Positions 19,449 through 29,004 of a DNA stretch of 64,000 nt are shown here, piece after piece (position 1 is the stretch's first letter; each line of letters starts with the position of its first letter). The position numbers were made by a program, and so were the translations under genes. The notes beneath the pieces are model-generated. The model was given only the letters and a program-made list of their open reading frames with translations, had not been told where the DNA came from and did not search any database. This DNA is from Clostridium sp. 'deep sea'. Its GTDB lineage: Bacteria; Bacillota; UBA994; PWPR01. Where the stretch lies: contig NZ_CP063353.1 of NCBI RefSeq assembly GCF_014931565.1, forward strand, positions 3,224,001-3,288,000, read 5' to 3'.

Positions 19449-20097
19449 AAAAATTCGTTTAGCTGTATTTGTATCTGGTGGAGGTACTAATTTACAAACA
19501 ATAATAGATGCCTGTGCTGCCAACGAGATAAACGCTGAGGTTGCCTTTGTATTAAGCTCCCGAAAAAAAGCCTTTGCCATTGAGCGTGCAAAAAAGGCAG
19601 GCATTAATTATGCAGTGTATTCTCCTAAAAAATATAATAGTAGCCAAGAGTTTAGTGAGGCTATCATGGCTGAGCTACAAAAACATAACATAGACCTAGT
19701 TGTATTAGCTGGGTTTATGAGTATTTTAAGCCCAGATTTTATTAAAAAATACGCTAACAGAATAATGAATACCCATCCATCACTACTGCCATCGTTTGGT
19801 GGTAAAGGCTGTTATGGAATTAGGGTACACCAAAGGGTATTAGAGTATGGTGTTAAATGTACTGGTGCTACAATTATGTTTATTAACGAGAATGTAGATA
19901 CAGGACCTATAATTTTACAAGAAGCTATTCCTGTATTAAATGATGATAGTGCGGAGTCATTACAGCAACGAGTTTTAAAGCTTGAACATAACTTGTACAA
20001 AAAGGCCATTGGCTTGTTTGCTGATAATAGGTTGAAAATTGAGGGTAGAGTAGTAAAGATTTTACCTAAAAATGAGGGGGATTGTAACAATGATTAA
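19441..20097 (+). CDS. purN: GAR transformylase PurN
   Basis: Transfers a formyl group from 10-formyl-THF to GAR; 218 residues. FVSGGGTNLQ at the N-terminus, catalytic Asn and His in NTHPSLLPSF, and the Asp in ENVDTGPII are intact. GTG start at 19441, overlapping purM by 8 bases. Confidence 0.96.
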   Translation: MSKKIRLAVFVSGGGTNLQTIIDACAANEINAEVAFVLSSRKKAFAIERAKKAGINYAVYSPKKYNSSQEFSEAIMAELQKHNIDLVVLAGFMSILSPDFIKKYANRIMNTHPSLLPSFGGKGCYGIRVHQRVLEYGVKCTGATIMFINENVDTGPIILQEAIPVLNDDSAESLQQRVLKLEHNLYKKAIGLFADNRLKIEGRVVKILPKNEGDCNND

Positions 20098-21616
20098 GAG
20101 AGCGTTACTAAGTGTTTATGATAAAACAAACATTATTGAGTTCGCTAAAAAACTACATGATATGGGTGTTGAACTAATATCTTCAGGTGGAACATACCGC
20201 AAAATTAGTGGTGCAGGAATACCAGTTTTAGCAGTTGAAGATGTAACAAAATCTCCTGAAATGTTAGATGGTAGAGTTAAAACACTTCACCCAAGTATTC
20301 ACGGTGGAATTTTAGCTAAACGAGATAATAAACAACACATGAGTACTATTAATCAACATAATATTGAACAAATTGATATGGTTGTTTGTAATCTATATCC
20401 ATTTGCCGAAACCATAGCTAAGCCTAATGTAACTTTAGACTTAGCTATTGAAAACATAGATATAGGTGGACCTTCAATGTTAAGGTCAGCTGCCAAGAAT
20501 TTTGCAGATGTAATCGTAATTATAGACCCCAATGACTATAACAATATAGCAGAGGCTTTAGCTAAAGATGCTGGCTTAAGTTTTAGTGATCGTAAGGCTT
20601 TAGCGGCTAAAGCCTTTGCCCATACCGCTCACTATGATTCTTTAATAACAAATTACTTAGGTGAGGTAAAATTTCCCCTGGAGATTAATTTTGCAGCCAC
20701 TAAACAAGCAGAATTACGTTATGGCGAAAACTCTCATCAGCAGGCGGCAGTATATACAACAAACTCCCAAAATGCCAGTATTTTAAACTGTAAACAACAC
20801 CAAGGCAAAGCCTTATCCTATAACAATATTAATGATGCTGATGCTGCATTAAGAATGGTGCTTGAGTTTAATAAACCTGCTGCAGTGGCAGTAAAACACA
20901 CAAATCCATGCGGTGCCGCAGTGGCAGATGATATATTAACTGCCTATAAAAGAGCCCATGATGCCGACCCTGTTTCAATATATGGTGGAATAGTGGCCCT
21001 TAATAGAAAAGTAGAAGAGAACTTAGCAAAAGAATTAACTAAATTATTTTTAGATATAGTTATAGCTCCAGAGTTTAGTGAAGAGGCTTTAAAAGTATTT
21101 AAAAAGAAAAAAAATCTACGAATTTTAGAGGTGCAAAACATGGCTAAAGGTGCCGACCAAGCACCCGAGGTTCGCAGAATTTTAGGCGGATATTTAGTAC
21201 AAGATGGTGACTACCTTAAAACAGAAGATGAAGACTGGCAGGTAGTTACAAATAGTAAACCTACCGATCAACACTATCAAGATTTTATATTTGCCTGGAA
21301 ACTTATTAAACACGTTAAATCTAACTCTATAGTGGTAGTTAAAAATGGACAAACTTTGGGTGTGGGCTGTGGTCAGGTTAACCGAATTGATGCCGCAAAA
21401 TATGCCTTTAAACGTGCTGGAGAAAATTGCAAAGGTGCTATCTTAGCCTCAGATGGTTTATTTCCATTTCCTGATGTAGTAGAGGAATCTGCTAAACATG
21501 AAATAGCAGCAATTATTCAGCCAGGTGGTTCTATAAGAGATAAATTATCTATTGAAAAGGCTAACGAAAATAACATTCCGATGATCTTTACAGGTATTCG
21601 TCACTTTAAACACTAA
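20090..21616 (+). CDS. purH: bifunctional AICAR transformylase/IMP cyclohydrolase PurH
   Basis: Last two steps to IMP; 508 residues. N-terminal MGS-like cyclohydrolase domain (LLSVYDKTNI, SSGGTYRKI, GGPSMLRSAAKN) and C-terminal transformylase domain with KHTNPCGAA and ASDGLFPFPD. ATG 20090 with GAGGGG at 20075-20080; it overlaps purN by 8 bases in an ATGATTAA junction. An upstream in-frame ATG at 20072 has no ribosome site. Confidence 0.97.
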   Translation: MIKRALLSVYDKTNIIEFAKKLHDMGVELISSGGTYRKISGAGIPVLAVEDVTKSPEMLDGRVKTLHPSIHGGILAKRDNKQHMSTINQHNIEQIDMVVCNLYPFAETIAKPNVTLDLAIENIDIGGPSMLRSAAKNFADVIVIIDPNDYNNIAEALAKDAGLSFSDRKALAAKAFAHTAHYDSLITNYLGEVKFPLEINFAATKQAELRYGENSHQQAAVYTTNSQNASILNCKQHQGKALSYNNINDADAALRMVLEFNKPAAVAVKHTNPCGAAVADDILTAYKRAHDADPVSIYGGIVALNRKVEENLAKELTKLFLDIVIAPEFSEEALKVFKKKKNLRILEVQNMAKGADQAPEVRRILGGYLVQDGDYLKTEDEDWQVVTNSKPTDQHYQDFIFAWKLIKHVKSNSIVVVKNGQTLGVGCGQVNRIDAAKYAFKRAGENCKGAILASDGLFPFPDVVEESAKHEIAAIIQPGGSIRDKLSIEKANENNIPMIFTGIRHFKH

Positions 21617-21627
21617 GGGGTGAAAGT

Positions 21628-22887
21628 ATGAAGATATTACTAATTGGTAGTGGTGGTAGAGAGCATACCCTAGCGTGGAAAATTGTTCAGTCTCCACTAG
21701 TAAAAAAACTCTATGTAGCACCAGGCAATGCTGGCACGGCTCAAATAGCCACCAATGTTGACATTAAAGCGACTAATAAAGAGGCTTTATTAGAGTTTGC
21801 TTTACAGCATAAAATTGACCTAACTGTAGTTGGTCCCGAGCAGCCATTGGCTGATGGTATAGTAGATATTTTTAAAAGCCAAGGGCTTAAAGTATATGGG
21901 CCCAATAAACAGGCAGCCCAGATTGAGGCGAGCAAGACTTTTGCAAAAAATCTCATGAGAAAATATAGTATTCCAACGGCTGATTACAGAGCTTTTACAA
22001 ACTATTGTGAAGCAAAAAAATATCTAATAAATCAAGAGTTCCCTATAGTAATTAAAGCAGATGGACTGGCAGCAGGCAAGGGTGTTATTATAGCAAAAAC
22101 TCTCAATGAAGCGTTAGCTAGCTTAAAAGAAATAATGCAGAACAAGGCCTTTGGCAGTGCTGGATGTGAGGTTGTAATAGAGCAGTTTTTACAAGGACAG
22201 GAGTTATCTTTATTAGCCTTTACAGATGGTGAAACAGTACTGCCTATGGTAACAGCCCAAGACCATAAACAAGCCTATGATAACGATAAAGGGCCAAATA
22301 CAGGTGGTATGGGTACTTTTTCACCTGCAAAGCTTTTAACAGCAGAGCAATACAATGATGTTGTAGAAAATATTATGGTAAAAACTGTACAAGCACTTAA
22401 GAGCGAAGGCATAACCTATAATGGGGTATTATATGGCGGATTAATGTTAACAAAAGATGGAGTTAAAGTCATTGAATTTAACTGCCGTTTTGGTGACCCA
22501 GAGGCTCAAGTAGTTATACCGCGATTAAAAACTGATATTGTAGAAATTATGTTAGCAAGCCTTAATAACGAGCTTGGTAGTATTAACCTTACTTGGTCCA
22601 AAAAAACGGCTGTATGTGTAATTTTAGCATCTGGGGGCTATCCTACCAAATATGAAAAGGGTTTTGTTATTAGTGGTTTAAACCAAGACTTAAAAGACAC
22701 CTTAATACTACATGCTGGTACAAAATTAGCAGGCACAAAAGTGGTAACTAACGGTGGTAGAGTATTGGGTATTACTGCCTTAGCAGATAACAAAGATGAG
22801 GCTATTAAAAAAGCCTATAAAGCAGTTGAAAAAATACATTTTGAAGGTGTGTTTTATCGTACAGATATTGCTCAAAGAAAGAGTTAA
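21628..22887 (+). CDS. purD: GAR synthetase PurD
   Basis: Phosphoribosylamine-glycine ligase, ATP-grasp enzyme, 419 residues. N-terminal GSGGREHTLAWK, ATP-grasp loop KADGLAAGKGV, and GGMGTFSPA plus EFNCRFGDPE of the active site are present. It is the last gene of the purine operon, 11 bases after purH, and is followed by a strong terminator. Confidence 0.97.
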   Translation: MKILLIGSGGREHTLAWKIVQSPLVKKLYVAPGNAGTAQIATNVDIKATNKEALLEFALQHKIDLTVVGPEQPLADGIVDIFKSQGLKVYGPNKQAAQIEASKTFAKNLMRKYSIPTADYRAFTNYCEAKKYLINQEFPIVIKADGLAAGKGVIIAKTLNEALASLKEIMQNKAFGSAGCEVVIEQFLQGQELSLLAFTDGETVLPMVTAQDHKQAYDNDKGPNTGGMGTFSPAKLLTAEQYNDVVENIMVKTVQALKSEGITYNGVLYGGLMLTKDGVKVIEFNCRFGDPEAQVVIPRLKTDIVEIMLASLNNELGSINLTWSKKTAVCVILASGGYPTKYEKGFVISGLNQDLKDTLILHAGTKLAGTKVVTNGGRVLGITALADNKDEAIKKAYKAVEKIHFEGVFYRTDIAQRKS

Positions 22888-22909
22888 TTATTTATATAAA
22901 ATTAATAAG

Positions 22910-22943
22910 TTCCAAATTTGCATTTTGCAAGTTTGGAATTTTT
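22910..22943 (+). terminator. terminator of the purine operon
   Basis: 13-bp stem TTCCAAATTTGCA / TGCAAGTTTGGAA (one G-U pair), loop TTT, then TTTTT. It starts 23 bases after the purD stop. Confidence 0.92.
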
Positions 22944-23028
22944 GTTTAAAAGTAAAAGGGCTTACCTTTTGGGATATCAAAACCTAGTTTTATTTTAGTT
23001 GTTATTGATTCGTAAATATTGTACGTCA

Positions 23029-23055
23029 GTAGGGAATCACCTTTGTGTGATTCCG
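23029..23055 (+). repeat. REP-like GTAG-headed palindrome
   Basis: GTAG (23029-23032) followed by GGAATCAC-CTTTGT-GTGATTCC. It sits between the convergent purD and vanW genes. The stem differs from the RAYT-linked REPs, but the GTAGGG head and CTTTGTG loop are like those at 55195. Confidence 0.7.
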
Positions 23056-23111
23056 CTATGGACAGTTATGTAAAGTTTTACTGTCAAACAATTTGTAATT
23101 AACTTTAACTA

Positions 23112-23936
23112 CTAGTTTAAAATTTTCTCTCTTGGTATAAACTTATGGTCATATAACACCTTGGCATAGTTCTCCACTATTAATTCTCTTGAGATAATAT
23201 TATTATGGCTATCTTTAGTTATTTTATAAACCTTATTATGTCTATAATAATCGTTGCCTAGTTTCTCAAAATAATGTTCTTCCTCAACTACTTCATAATT
23301 ATATACTATTGCAGATTCACTCCTAAGTTCGCCTACTAAATAACCGTTATTAATATATGTAACTAACTGAAATGTTTGACTTGTATTGTTAACAAATTGG
23401 TAGTCAAGATAGTTATACATAATTGAAGTACCCGTACCAAATGGAACTTTTCTGCCACTATCTGGAAATATATCAGCATGAAAATGGCGATGTTTTTCTA
23501 CTATTTGTAAAGGACTGTGTAAAACTAGCCAATGAATTAAATTGGAAAACTGACATATGCCACCACCAGTACCCTTAGTGATTTTGTTAAACTTTATAAA
23601 CAGACCTTCTTTATAACCCTTTGATTTGGAGCATTTGCCTACCAAACGCCAAAACGAAAATACCTCTTTAGGTTTTATTAATATTCCATTAACTTTAGGA
23701 GTAGATATAGCTAAATTATGAGCTTTATTCTCTTGAAGCTGCATATCAACATCTCCTAATTGTCTACGAATAAGAGACTTATGCTGGTAAACAACTGTAG
23801 GCAGGTGTTCTTTTAAATATATATGAGAGTATTTTCTACAGCTGAAAACCCACTTTATTCTTCTCACCAAAACCCCTTTAAAAACCGAAATATTATACGT
23901 TATGGGGTGTAGTTCACAAAATAATTTTTTCTTCAT
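23112..23936 (-). CDS. VanW family protein (copy 1)
   Basis: 274-residue VanW-domain protein. VanW was first seen in vanB-type vancomycin-resistance clusters; its biochemical role is not established. Family marks are the FSFW(R)LVG stretch, GGGICQFSNLIHW, and PFGTGTSIMYNY. There is no clear signal peptide. Start on the complement of 23934-23936, with an AGGAG-type site just upstream. A paralogue at 38639-39472 shares most of its length, and the two flank the duplicated opp operons. No van resistance genes are near. Confidence 0.88.
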   Translation of the reverse strand: MKKKLFCELHPITYNISVFKGVLVRRIKWVFSCRKYSHIYLKEHLPTVVYQHKSLIRRQLGDVDMQLQENKAHNLAISTPKVNGILIKPKEVFSFWRLVGKCSKSKGYKEGLFIKFNKITKGTGGGICQFSNLIHWLVLHSPLQIVEKHRHFHADIFPDSGRKVPFGTGTSIMYNYLDYQFVNNTSQTFQLVTYINNGYLVGELRSESAIVYNYEVVEEEHYFEKLGNDYYRHNKVYKITKDSHNNIISRELIVENYAKVLYDHKFIPREKILN

Positions 23937-24575
23937 GATTATATCTCCTAACTAAAACTATCCAGATATTTATTCATTTATTGCTATAAATTATATCACA
24001 AAATGTAAAAATTTAATAAAATACTCTTTTAAATTACTATTCACTTATACGCAATATTAATGAAAATAAAGAATGTTAATATAATAGCTGATACTATGCA
24101 TAATATCCAATAAAAAACTTAAAATATAGTAGCAATAATATATTATTCATTGTTTAATATTTTTACATATAAAATACTAATTTACAATATATAGTGAAAT
24201 ATAATTGTAATAAATATCAACATTATTAGAAATAAAGTGTAAAATTAAACTTTTTTACTCTTAAAATGTAACTAACTGTAAAAAGAATCTTTATATACCT
24301 CGAATTTTGTTGTATAATATATATATTGTTCATATGCACTATATAATATATATTTAAAGATAATTTTAATAAATTTAAGCAAAAAACAGTCACTTTAAAA
24401 AAGCAACTGTTTTGCATTATAATCCTTTTATTTTTTTTAAATTAAATTGTCAGAATATTTTGTTATGTATGACAATTTAGTAAATTTAGATTATTAAATA
24501 TCGCAGGCGTCTAGTTAATAAATAGCCTAAACTTAGCATATATATAGGTGATAGTTATGTACAAGTTGTAACTTT
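23937..24575. other. AT-rich intergenic region
   Basis: No gene is supported; short frames here are low-complexity. It holds a minus-strand terminator (24379-24412) and a 9-bp inverted repeat AAATTGTCA / TGACAATTT (24444-24452, 24470-24478), possibly a hairpin or operator. Confidence 0.6.
24379..24412 (-). terminator. minus-strand terminator downstream of small membrane protein gene
   Basis: Read on the minus strand, AACAGTTGCTTT-TTT-AAAGTGACTGTT forms a 12-bp stem (two G-U pairs) followed by Ts. Confidence 0.65.
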
Positions 24576-24938
24576 TTATATAACTGCCATAAAAATAGCA
24601 AACACAAAGCCACTTATGCCAATTACTAAAAAGTGTTTGTATTGATACTTTTTACTGTATCTTTCTTGAGTAAACTCATAGATATTCATAGGTTTAACTA
24701 GTTCTGGGTCGTCAGTATCTCCAGATTGTTTTCTTTTATGAATAAAGTTTTTGTACCAGAAATAATTTAGACCTTTAAATAGTCCACCGTTTTTGACAGC
24801 AATAGCAAGTCCAATAAATAAATGTATTAATCCAACTATAAAAAAAATATTAGATAAATTGCTAAAAAAATTGGCAGCTGGATTAGATAAGACATATAAA
24901 GCAGCAAGAATGGTAGACGAGGGAAGTGTGTATTTCAT
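24576..24938 (-). CDS. small membrane protein, possibly DUF3899-like
   Basis: 120-residue protein with two N-terminal membrane helices (about residues 5-50), a basic and acidic cytoplasmic stretch (HKRKQSGDTDDPE) and a C-terminal helix (VIGISGFVFAIFMAVI). From memory it resembles DUF3899 proteins, of unknown function. The start at 24938 is supported by AAAGGAG on the minus strand; a longer frame from 25013 lacks such a site. It is divergent from oppA1, so the 160-bp gap probably holds both promoters. Confidence 0.65.
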   Translation of the reverse strand: MKYTLPSSTILAALYVLSNPAANFFSNLSNIFFIVGLIHLFIGLAIAVKNGGLFKGLNYFWYKNFIHKRKQSGDTDDPELVKPMNIYEFTQERYSKKYQYKHFLVIGISGFVFAIFMAVI

Positions 24939-25046
24939 TATATTCTCCTTTATTAGCTTTGTATTTAATATAACAGAATTACATAAGTAGCTCAACATTA
25001 ATCCAAAGTACATAAAAATAAAGACTACTATGGATATTTATTTTGG

Positions 25047-25070
25047 TTTAATCGAGTAAACTCGATTGAA
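25047..25070 (+). promoter_or_regulatory. inverted repeat in oppA1 leader
   Basis: AATCGAG-TAAA-CTCGATT, extendable to 10 bp with flanking U-G and U-A pairs, ends 28 bases before the oppA1 start. It may be an operator or an RNA hairpin; there is no T tract. Confidence 0.5.
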
Positions 25071-25098
25071 ATATGTAGAACTTTAAGGAGGTTTATTC

Positions 25099-26841
25099 TT
25101 GAAAAAACTTTATCCACTATTGTTGATTGTATTAATGTTTACATTGATTGTAACAGGCTGTGTAAAAGATGTTGCAACTGATCCAGACGATCCAAATAAT
25201 GACGGGCCACGTGTTTTAAGAATTACAGGTGCAAAAATAACAACTCTTAATCAGCACATTTATGAAACTAATGCTGAAAGTGCTGTTATGGGTAAAATCT
25301 ATGGTAACTTGTTAGAGGCAATTTACGATAAGCCAAACGAAACTTACAAAATTATTGGAAACCATGCTGTGGATCTTCCAACAAGAAGTGAAGATGGCTT
25401 AACCTGGACCTTTAAGGTTAGAGATGGTTTAACATGGGATGATGGTACCCCAATTACTGCTGAAACTTATGAGCAATCATATAAAATTTTATTAGATCCT
25501 AAATTAGCAAATACCAGAACTGCCAGCTTTACTGAAGATGTTAGCATCTTAAATGCCTTAAAATACTTCAAAGGTGAAATTGCTGATTGGTCTGAAGTAG
25601 GTATTAAAGCTCTTGATAAAAATACCCTAGAGCTAAAACTAGAGTTTGCTATTCCAGAAATAGATTTTTACATGAATTTCTGGGCTGGAGGTCCTACATC
25701 TCCTATACATACAGAACTCTTTAATCAATGTTACTTAAATGAAGAAAAAACTGAAAATAACTATGGAACAACATTTGAAACTACCCCTTCATCAGGACCT
25801 TACGAGCTAGTTGAGTGGGTTAGAGACCAATACCGAAGATATGAAAAGCGTGAAAACTACCCAGTAGCCCAATATTATGTTCCTACTACTGTTGAAGAGC
25901 GAGTAGTAGAAGATGCTTCTACAAGATTACAATTATTCGAAAATGGCGAAACAGACTATTTAAGCTTAACTGGTGATGACTACGATAAATATGCTGAAGA
26001 TCCACGCATTAAGTTTAGTACTTCATCTACTGTGTGGAGTTTATTTATTAACATGAAGTCAGAGGATAAACCATTTTTAACAGATATAAACTTTAGAAAA
26101 GCTATGTATTTTGCTATGCCTCGTGAAACAATTGCCAATGATATTTTAAAAACTGCGGTACCCGCTCCTTATGTTGTTTCTACTTCAATCATTGCTGATG
26201 CTGATAACGGTATTTTATATCGTGATACAGAGCAAGGCAAAGCAGTTATGCCTAAAAACAACGGATATGATGTAGCATTTGCGAAAGAATGTATGCAACA
26301 GGCATTTGCAGAGCATGGAAAAATGGAAGTAGAACTTTCCTACTCAGATTCATCTGATAATATGAAACGAATTGTTGAGTTTTTAGAGCTTGAATTAGAG
26401 CAGGTGTTTGGTACCGATGTAATTGATGTTGTATTAAAGGCTGTTCCATGGCAGACAAAATATGAAGACATGGAAAATGCAAATTATGATATTGCATTTG
26501 GTGCTTGGGGTGGAAGTAGATTTAACCCTTGGTCTAATATGATTGTTTATACAAAAGACTGGCCTATTAAAATGGATCAATTTATGAGTGACGAGTTTGA
26601 TGCTTTATATGAGAGAACTGTTAAAGGTGATTTAATATTTAAGCCAACAGAAAGACTTAACGCTTTAGCTGAAATGGAGCAAATGTTGTTCGAAAATATT
26701 CCATTTGTTCCTACATTCCAAAGTAAAACAGCGTGGATATTCTCTAATAGGGTTCATTTAATTACAGGTGGTAAATATGATCCTGCAGTAGGATTTGCTA
26801 TTTATCAATCTGAGTTAGATCCGCTAGTTGAAGGCGAATAA
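25099..26841 (+). CDS. oppA: oligopeptide ABC transporter substrate-binding lipoprotein (copy 1)
   Basis: SBP_bac_5 family peptide-binding lipoprotein of 580 residues, anchored outside the membrane. The signal peptide ends in a lipobox LIVTGC (Cys21 region). Family stretches such as WTFKVRDGLTWDDGTPITAETY and the late PFVPTFQSKTAWIF are present. TTG start with AAGGAGG ahead. First gene of a five-gene opp operon, separated from oppB by a hairpin (26848-26879). The paralogue at 32200 is about half identical by eye. Di- or oligopeptide import is likely; the exact substrate is unknown. Confidence 0.93.
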   Translation: MKKLYPLLLIVLMFTLIVTGCVKDVATDPDDPNNDGPRVLRITGAKITTLNQHIYETNAESAVMGKIYGNLLEAIYDKPNETYKIIGNHAVDLPTRSEDGLTWTFKVRDGLTWDDGTPITAETYEQSYKILLDPKLANTRTASFTEDVSILNALKYFKGEIADWSEVGIKALDKNTLELKLEFAIPEIDFYMNFWAGGPTSPIHTELFNQCYLNEEKTENNYGTTFETTPSSGPYELVEWVRDQYRRYEKRENYPVAQYYVPTTVEERVVEDASTRLQLFENGETDYLSLTGDDYDKYAEDPRIKFSTSSTVWSLFINMKSEDKPFLTDINFRKAMYFAMPRETIANDILKTAVPAPYVVSTSIIADADNGILYRDTEQGKAVMPKNNGYDVAFAKECMQQAFAEHGKMEVELSYSDSSDNMKRIVEFLELELEQVFGTDVIDVVLKAVPWQTKYEDMENANYDIAFGAWGGSRFNPWSNMIVYTKDWPIKMDQFMSDEFDALYERTVKGDLIFKPTERLNALAEMEQMLFENIPFVPTFQSKTAWIFSNRVHLITGGKYDPAVGFAIYQSELDPLVEGE

Positions 26842-26847
26842 ATTCAA

Positions 26848-26879
26848 TAAGAGTGTTCATCGTAAGATGAACACTCTTA
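26848..26879 (+). promoter_or_regulatory. intercistronic hairpin oppA1-oppB1
   Basis: Perfect stem AAGAGTGTTCATC / GATGAACACTCTT closed by a GTAA (GNRA-type) loop, 7 bases after the oppA stop. There is no proper T tract. The equivalent place in the second opp operon has the same hairpin with a compensatory pair change, supporting an RNA role such as mRNA protection or partial attenuation. Confidence 0.82.
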
Positions 26880-26913
26880 ATATTGAAAACATCATATTGG
26901 AGGAACAGTAAAA

Positions 26914-27861
26914 ATGGTTAGGTATACACTACAGAGATTACTACTCATAGTAATAACTTTATTTCTTGTTGTATCCATTGCCTTTGTTACAATAAGAATG
27001 ATGCCAGGTAGTTTTATCAAAAACAGAATGATGCCAGCAGAAATACGCAAAATCATTGAAGACAAATATCATATAAATGATCCACTAATTGTTCAATACA
27101 AGTACTTTTTAACAAATGTATTAAAAGGAGATTTCGGAGTTAGTTTAGGAATACAGCCTAAGGTACCCGTTTTCGATATCTTAAGAAGCAAAATACCTAT
27201 TACTTTACAGCTAAACTTATTTTCATTAGCAATAATAATACCGTTTGCAACATTGTTTGGGATAACGACGGCGCTGAAAAAAAACCAATTCTATGACCAC
27301 TTTATAAATGTATTAGTAGTAGTAATGATTTCAGTACCATCTTTTGTATTTGCATCTTTGTTGCAATACAATTTGGCGTTTAAACTTGGCTGGTTTCCAA
27401 TTTTAATAACAACAGAAAAAACACTAACTCTAAGTAAATTACATTCCATGATATTACCTATATTAGCACTCTCTTTTGGTGCAATAGCAGGGTTAACCCG
27501 TTATATTAGAGCTGAGCTAGCTGAGAATTTAAATTCGGAATTTATGCTTTTAGCGAAAGCAAAAGGTTTAAAACAGATACAAGCAGTATTTCGTCATGCT
27601 ATTAGAAACTCATTTATTCCTTTAGCAAATATGATCATTCCTTTATTTATGGGTATTTTAGGAGGCTCTTTGGTTATTGAAAAGATCTTTGGAATACCAG
27701 GAACAGGGCCTTTAATGATATCTGCTATTAATGCCCATGATCATCCAGTTGCCATAGCTGTATTACTATTTTACTCAGGGATAGGTTTAATCTCTATCTT
27801 ACTGGTGGACTTATCATACGGCATAATTGATCCTAGAATACGAATAGGAGGAAAGAGATAA
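26914..27861 (+). CDS. oppB: oligopeptide ABC transporter permease OppB (copy 1)
   Basis: BPD_transp_1 permease of 315 residues with six predicted helices. The EAA-type coupling loop is ELAENLNSEFMLLAKAKGLKQIQ, whose core A-KAKG is standard. Start ATG 26914 after TTGGAGGAA. It overlaps oppC by one base (TAATG). It pairs with OppC to form the pore. Confidence 0.94.
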   Translation: MVRYTLQRLLLIVITLFLVVSIAFVTIRMMPGSFIKNRMMPAEIRKIIEDKYHINDPLIVQYKYFLTNVLKGDFGVSLGIQPKVPVFDILRSKIPITLQLNLFSLAIIIPFATLFGITTALKKNQFYDHFINVLVVVMISVPSFVFASLLQYNLAFKLGWFPILITTEKTLTLSKLHSMILPILALSFGAIAGLTRYIRAELAENLNSEFMLLAKAKGLKQIQAVFRHAIRNSFIPLANMIIPLFMGILGGSLVIEKIFGIPGTGPLMISAINAHDHPVAIAVLLFYSGIGLISILLVDLSYGIIDPRIRIGGKR

Positions 27862-28988
27862 TGAGCACCTATAATCAACTTCCTCCAAATTTAAATAATC
27901 CGTTTAAATTTGCCTACGATAAAAAACAGCAATTAAAAGATGACAAATTTGAGACTGAACCAATTGGCTTCTTTAAAGATGCCATGATCCGTTTTGTAAA
28001 AAACAAGGCCTCTGTAGTAGCTTTTTTTATAATCTCTTTTATTATAATAATGTCTTTTGTAGGTCCATACATGAATGAGTTTAGTTTTAAAGAGCAAAAC
28101 GTTAAATTAACCTATATGCCAGCCAGAATTCCCGGTTTAGAAAACTTAGGAATTTTTAATGGAACTAAAATTCAACGTGTCAGATTTACCAGTATTGAAG
28201 AAAAGTATAAAGAGTCCTTAGTTGAAGTAGTAAAGATATATGAACTAAGTGGTATAAAAATGGCGGACATAAAATACGATGTCTATGCTTACAGAAATGC
28301 TAAAGACCGATACTATCTCTTTGGCACAGATTATTTAGGCAGAGACCAATGGACTCGACTATGGAGAGGGGTTAGAGTATCTCTCTTAATTGCTGTAATA
28401 GCAATGGGTGTAAATATTTTTATTGGGGTAGTGTATGGAGCAATATCTGGTTATTATGGTGGCACTGTAGATTTAGTAATGCAACGTTTTATTGAAATAC
28501 TTGGTGGTGTTCCTACAATAGTAGTTATTATTTTGTTTATTTTATACTATGGCTCGGGCATTGTTCCCATAGCAATAGCGCTTTGTTTGAAGGGTTGGAT
28601 CGGCATGAGTAGAATGATTCGTGCCCAGTTTTATAAATATAAAAGAATGGAATATGTATTGGCATCAAGGACTTTGGGTGCTAAAGATATGACCTTAATA
28701 TTTAGGCATATACTGCCAAATGCTATTGGTATTTTAATAACCATGGCTGCTTTAGCAATACCCGGTGCAATCTTTAATGAGGCTATTTTAGCTTATTTAG
28801 GATTAGGAATTCAGGCTCCAGAGCCCTCAATTGGTGTATTATTAGCAGACGGCCAAAAAGTTTTAATGGATCACCCTCACTTAACTTTGTTTCCTGCCAT
28901 TTTAATATCGGTGTTAATGGTTTCCTTTAACCTGTTGGGTAATGGTTTAAGAGACGCGTTTGATCCAACGTTACGTGGAATTGAATAG
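27861..28988 (+). CDS. oppC: oligopeptide ABC transporter permease OppC (copy 1)
   Basis: Permease of 375 residues with an OppC_N-type N-terminal helix (about 50-75), a longer than usual extracytoplasmic insert (about 80-155), then the BPD_transp_1 domain with GTDYLGRDQWTRLWRG and the coupling loop YVLASRTLGAKD. Translationally coupled to oppB and followed 16 bases later by the fused ATPase gene. Confidence 0.94.
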   Translation: MSTYNQLPPNLNNPFKFAYDKKQQLKDDKFETEPIGFFKDAMIRFVKNKASVVAFFIISFIIIMSFVGPYMNEFSFKEQNVKLTYMPARIPGLENLGIFNGTKIQRVRFTSIEEKYKESLVEVVKIYELSGIKMADIKYDVYAYRNAKDRYYLFGTDYLGRDQWTRLWRGVRVSLLIAVIAMGVNIFIGVVYGAISGYYGGTVDLVMQRFIEILGGVPTIVVIILFILYYGSGIVPIAIALCLKGWIGMSRMIRAQFYKYKRMEYVLASRTLGAKDMTLIFRHILPNAIGILITMAALAIPGAIFNEAILAYLGLGIQAPEPSIGVLLADGQKVLMDHPHLTLFPAILISVLMVSFNLLGNGLRDAFDPTLRGIE

Positions 28989-29004
28989 GAAATGAGGTGG
29001 TAAA

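Noticed and set aside
24226-24417. Minus-strand frame of 63 codons
   Set aside because: Low-complexity AT-rich sequence overlapping a terminator, with no ribosome site.
26848-26879. Full terminator ending oppA1 transcription
   Set aside because: There is no T tract, oppB follows with no promoter seen, and the hairpin is kept in both operons; a stability or attenuation role fits better.
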